A program made the position numbers and the translations under genes. This document shows, piece after piece, positions 32,914-34,974 of a stretch of DNA of 34,974 bases; the first letter of the stretch is position 1; every line of letters begins with the position of its first letter. The notes beneath the pieces are model-generated. The model had not been told where the DNA came from, did no database searches, and saw only the letters and a program-made list of their open reading frames with translations. The stretch lies in contig NZ_JAVHUY010000074.1 in NCBI RefSeq assembly GCF_031085175.1, positions 1 through 34,974 on the forward strand. The letters are read 5' to 3'. This DNA comes from Phytohabitans maris (GTDB lineage Bacteria > Actinomycetota > Actinomycetes > Mycobacteriales > Micromonosporaceae).

Positions 32914-33142
32914 CGGAGACCCGCCGCTACGCGTGCGCTCGATCCCATGTTCGACCTTCCCGCGATCGTGGCGGATGACGCCCGTGACGAGACGGGATGA
33001 TCTCCTGGTCCCCCTCGGTTCGTCAAGGACCCCGGTCACCCAAACGACTGCGGCACACCCCGCACAACAAGATCGAGTGACTGGTCCGCCGGGGCGGTTC
33101 GCGGCATCCTCACCATGCCCGTGTGCGCCTGCCGGGAAGGGA

Positions 33143-33165
33143 GGCCGGGGTGCGAACCCCGGGCC
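33143..33165. other. Stable hairpin with GCGA tetraloop
   Basis: CCGGGGT-GCGA-ACCCCGG, extended by two further pairs after a bulged G. Possibly a terminator. It resembles a tRNA T-arm on the minus strand but no tRNA surrounds it. Confidence 0.4.
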
Positions 33166-33193
33166 ACCCGACCCTGGGCCACACCCCGACCGG

Positions 33194-33209
33194 CACCCGA
33201 GCTCGGGTG
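33194..33209. repeat. 16-bp perfect palindrome
   Basis: CACCCGAGCTCGGGTG is perfectly self-complementary with no loop. It could be a protein-binding site; no second copy was seen in the window. Confidence 0.45.
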
Positions 33210-33375
33210 TCCTGCGACCCGACCCAGCCACTGGCCACCCATGAGCCAGCGATCAGCACTGGCACACCCGCGGCGATCGCCGCCTGCGCACAACGCAGCC
33301 GCCGCACCCCCACCAAGATCACATTCTGGGGCCGTCACCGCGAGGCCATCGAACGGTGCCGCCTAAGCTTGTTCT

Positions 33376-34866
33376 TTAACCTTTGCGCTGGTTGTGCGCG
33401 GTGATGGTCAGGTCGCGTTTGACGGTTTTGCCGACGTCGTGGCGGGGTGTGGGGCGTCGGTTTCGTGAGCCGGGCGGGCGTCCGGGTCCGGGTTTGCCGG
33501 GTTTCGGTGCGCTGGCTGGCAGGGCGGTGTTCGGGCGGATGTTCCGAAACCCGCGGCGGACGCGGGCTGGGGTGAGTCGGCCCGGCAGCGCGGGTCGTTC
33601 CCAGGGGCGGCGTAGGTCCGCTGCGAGGGGTCGGGCCAGCCGCAGTTGGGTGTGCGCGACGATGATCAGCCAGGTCCAGCGGTCCGCGGCTTGTGGGGTG
33701 CGTAGTTTCGGGCGGGTCCAGCCGAGGGTTTGTTTGAACAGGCGGAAGGTGTGTTCCAGGTCGAATCGGCGTAGGAAGGACTGCCACCAGCGGTCGATGT
33801 CGGCGGCGGTGGCACCGGTGGCGGAGCACCACAGCCACAGTGGTTTGGGGTCGCGGTCGCCGGGCAGATGCTCGACCTGGAGGCGGATCAGGGTGCCTTC
33901 GATGACGGGTAGGTCGCCGTGGTGGTCGATCCAGCAGGTGCGGCGGGTCAGGCGTGGGTGCAGCCGGTCCCAGCCGGCCGCGGTTGCGGTGCCGTACCGG
34001 CTGGTGGCAGTGGTCGTCTGGTGTTGCGGTGTCGGCCAGGTGGCCGGGGTGTCCAGCCGGAACTCGGGCCCGTGCTTGGGTGGCCTACCCGTGGTGCCCG
34101 CCGGCCGGGCCGGTTTGGGCAGGCGCAGCACCCGGTCGGCGCGGAGCCGGCCGAGCAACTGGACGGGCAGGTCGGTCAGCACATGGGCGAGCCGGGCGGT
34201 GTCGTAGCCGGTATCGGCGACGATCAGAATCTCGGGGTCACCCTGGCGCCAGTGCCCCGCCTCGATGAGCCGGTTCACCACGTCGCGGAGTTGGTCGGCG
34301 GTGACTGCGGTGGCGTCATCGGCCGGGCCGAGCCGTTGCGCGTCCAGGATCGCGGTCCATGAGGTGCGGCCGGACTCCAGCGCGGCCACGAACGAGTACG
34401 GCCAGCCAGGGATCATCTGCGCCTGGCCCTTGGCCCGGCCGTAGACGTGGCAGAACAGCCGATCCGGCGAGGTCACCGCTTCCGGCCGTAGCCAGTTACT
34501 GACATCGACCGCCAACACGATCCGGGCATCGGCGGTGCGTGGCAGCGGCAGACCGGCCAGCGTCACACGCAGCCGGGCGATGTCGATATCGCCCCAGTTC
34601 AGGCCGTCGTACAGGGCACCGTGACCGCGGCGATGCTCGGCGGTCAGTGACAACTCGGCCAGGCTGGTCACCGGCCCGTCAGCGCACAGCACTGCGTCGG
34701 TCAACTCGAACAACGCGTCCGTCCTCGCCGTCAAGCACCGGTAGTAGTCGCGGCGGAACGCCGCCAAACGTGCCGCCGGCGCCAACGCTGCGGGCAGCGG
34801 CGTTGCGGGCGTGTCGGGCAACACCAGACCACCGAGGTAGTCCACAATCGTGGCCACGGCCACCAT
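33376..34866 (-). CDS. DDE transposase of a second insertion sequence
   Basis: A 496-residue transposase related to the IS701/DDE_5 superfamily but clearly different from the left-edge one. Probable catalytic residues are D121 (LAVDVSNW), D218 (LIVADTGYD) and E371 (RRFDLEHTFRLFKQTLGW). The C-terminal 60 residues are basic and Pro-rich. The ATG at 34866 gives the expected N-terminus. The element end on the 3' side may be just after CTAA at 33363-33366, a YTAR-type sequence. The other end was not found in the last 108 bases, so the element probably runs past the window. Family level is fair. Confidence 0.85.
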   Translation of the reverse strand: MVAVATIVDYLGGLVLPDTPATPLPAALAPAARLAAFRRDYYRCLTARTDALFELTDAVLCADGPVTSLAELSLTAEHRRGHGALYDGLNWGDIDIARLRVTLAGLPLPRTADARIVLAVDVSNWLRPEAVTSPDRLFCHVYGRAKGQAQMIPGWPYSFVAALESGRTSWTAILDAQRLGPADDATAVTADQLRDVVNRLIEAGHWRQGDPEILIVADTGYDTARLAHVLTDLPVQLLGRLRADRVLRLPKPARPAGTTGRPPKHGPEFRLDTPATWPTPQHQTTTATSRYGTATAAGWDRLHPRLTRRTCWIDHHGDLPVIEGTLIRLQVEHLPGDRDPKPLWLWCSATGATAADIDRWWQSFLRRFDLEHTFRLFKQTLGWTRPKLRTPQAADRWTWLIIVAHTQLRLARPLAADLRRPWERPALPGRLTPARVRRGFRNIRPNTALPASAPKPGKPGPGRPPGSRNRRPTPRHDVGKTVKRDLTITAHNQRKG

Positions 34867-34974
34867 CCGTTCTTCGTGTCCTGCCAGGGAACCGAAGGAT
34901 CATCGGACGGTGGCCGTTCCACGTCGAGCATCGACACGCCGACGTCTACAAAGGACAGCAGTCACCACCGACGG

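Larger units (their letters stand above)
32914..33375. other. Gene-poor stretch with two palindromes next to the right-hand transposase
   Basis: No convincing gene. Contents are a GNRA-loop hairpin (33143-33165), a perfect 16-bp palindrome (33194-33209) and a plus-strand open frame (33123-33404) with fairly coding-like third positions that runs into the transposon. It may hold the 3' remnant of a gene disrupted by the insertion, but I recognise no domain. Confidence 0.4.

Noticed and set aside
33143-33165. tRNA T-arm on the minus strand (GGTTCGCACC-like)
   Set aside because: The loop departs from TTCRANY, and no acceptor stem, anticodon arm or D-arm could be placed around it.
32914-33231. 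N-terminal extension of the NUDIX protein
   Set aside because: The 106 extra residues are low-complexity Gly/Pro/Arg-rich, lack family similarity and probably reflect the scarcity of stop codons in GC-rich DNA.
1-34974. Composite transposon carried by the two edge elements
   Set aside because: The two transposases are distinct families or subgroups with no shared ends, so they could not mobilise the interval together.
1-34974. CRISPR array, prophage, or NRPS/PKS biosynthetic genes
   Set aside because: No spaced direct repeats, phage structural proteins or modular synthase domains were seen on either strand.

Overview
The window is a very GC-rich, densely packed piece of an actinobacterial chromosome. 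Codon third positions are almost all G or C, there are many GTG starts, and 4-8 bp ATGA/GTGA gene overlaps are common. The frequent GTAC-containing codon pairs and protein flavour suggest Micromonosporaceae, but this is an inference and no rRNA or tRNA is present to fix it. Transposases lie at both edges: a complete IS701-type element at 1-1542, whose left target duplication starts at base 1, and a second DDE transposase at 33376-34866 whose outer end lies beyond the window.

Region 1 (about 1.6-10.6 kb) holds a cytosolic GH89 alpha-N-acetylglucosaminidase, a convergent GntR/LacI-type chimeric regulator and, divergent from the regulator, a tightly coupled five-gene operon. Four of its genes encode a complete nucleotide-activated heptose pathway: a PfkB heptose-phosphate kinase fused to a HAD phosphatase, an adenylyltransferase, an HldD-type epimerase and a GmhA isomerase. 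The fifth gene is a GH13 alpha-glucosidase. The HAD half of the fusion sits where a GmhB phosphatase is expected. No heptosyltransferase is in the window.

Region 2 (about 10.7-32.2 kb) looks like a carbohydrate-utilisation locus. It has a CUT1-type ABC importer (Tat/lipoprotein binding protein plus two permeases, no ATPase) followed by an uncharacterised intracellular glycosidase-like gene. Next come a FadR-type GntR regulator, an operon of SIS protein, D-galactonate dehydratase and FAD oxidoreductase, and a second enolase-superfamily dehydratase. Divergent from that dehydratase is an operon of six-hairpin glycosidase, SDR, uronate-dehydrogenase-like enzyme and SDR. Last is an operon of secreted GH16 glycanase, FAD oxidoreductase, phosphotriesterase-family lactonase candidate and FGGY kinase.

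Six copies of a 15-bp palindrome, consensus ACYGGTNNGACCRGT, lie just downstream of predicted -10 elements in front of these transcription units and over the start codon of the FadR-type gene itself. The simplest reading is an autoregulated local regulon: secreted GH16 cuts a polymer, the ABC system imports oligosaccharides, cytosolic glycosidases release sugars or acid sugars, and oxidoreductases, dehydratases, lactonase and kinase feed them to central metabolism. A NUDIX hydrolase and a gene-poor stretch with two palindromes precede the right-hand transposase.
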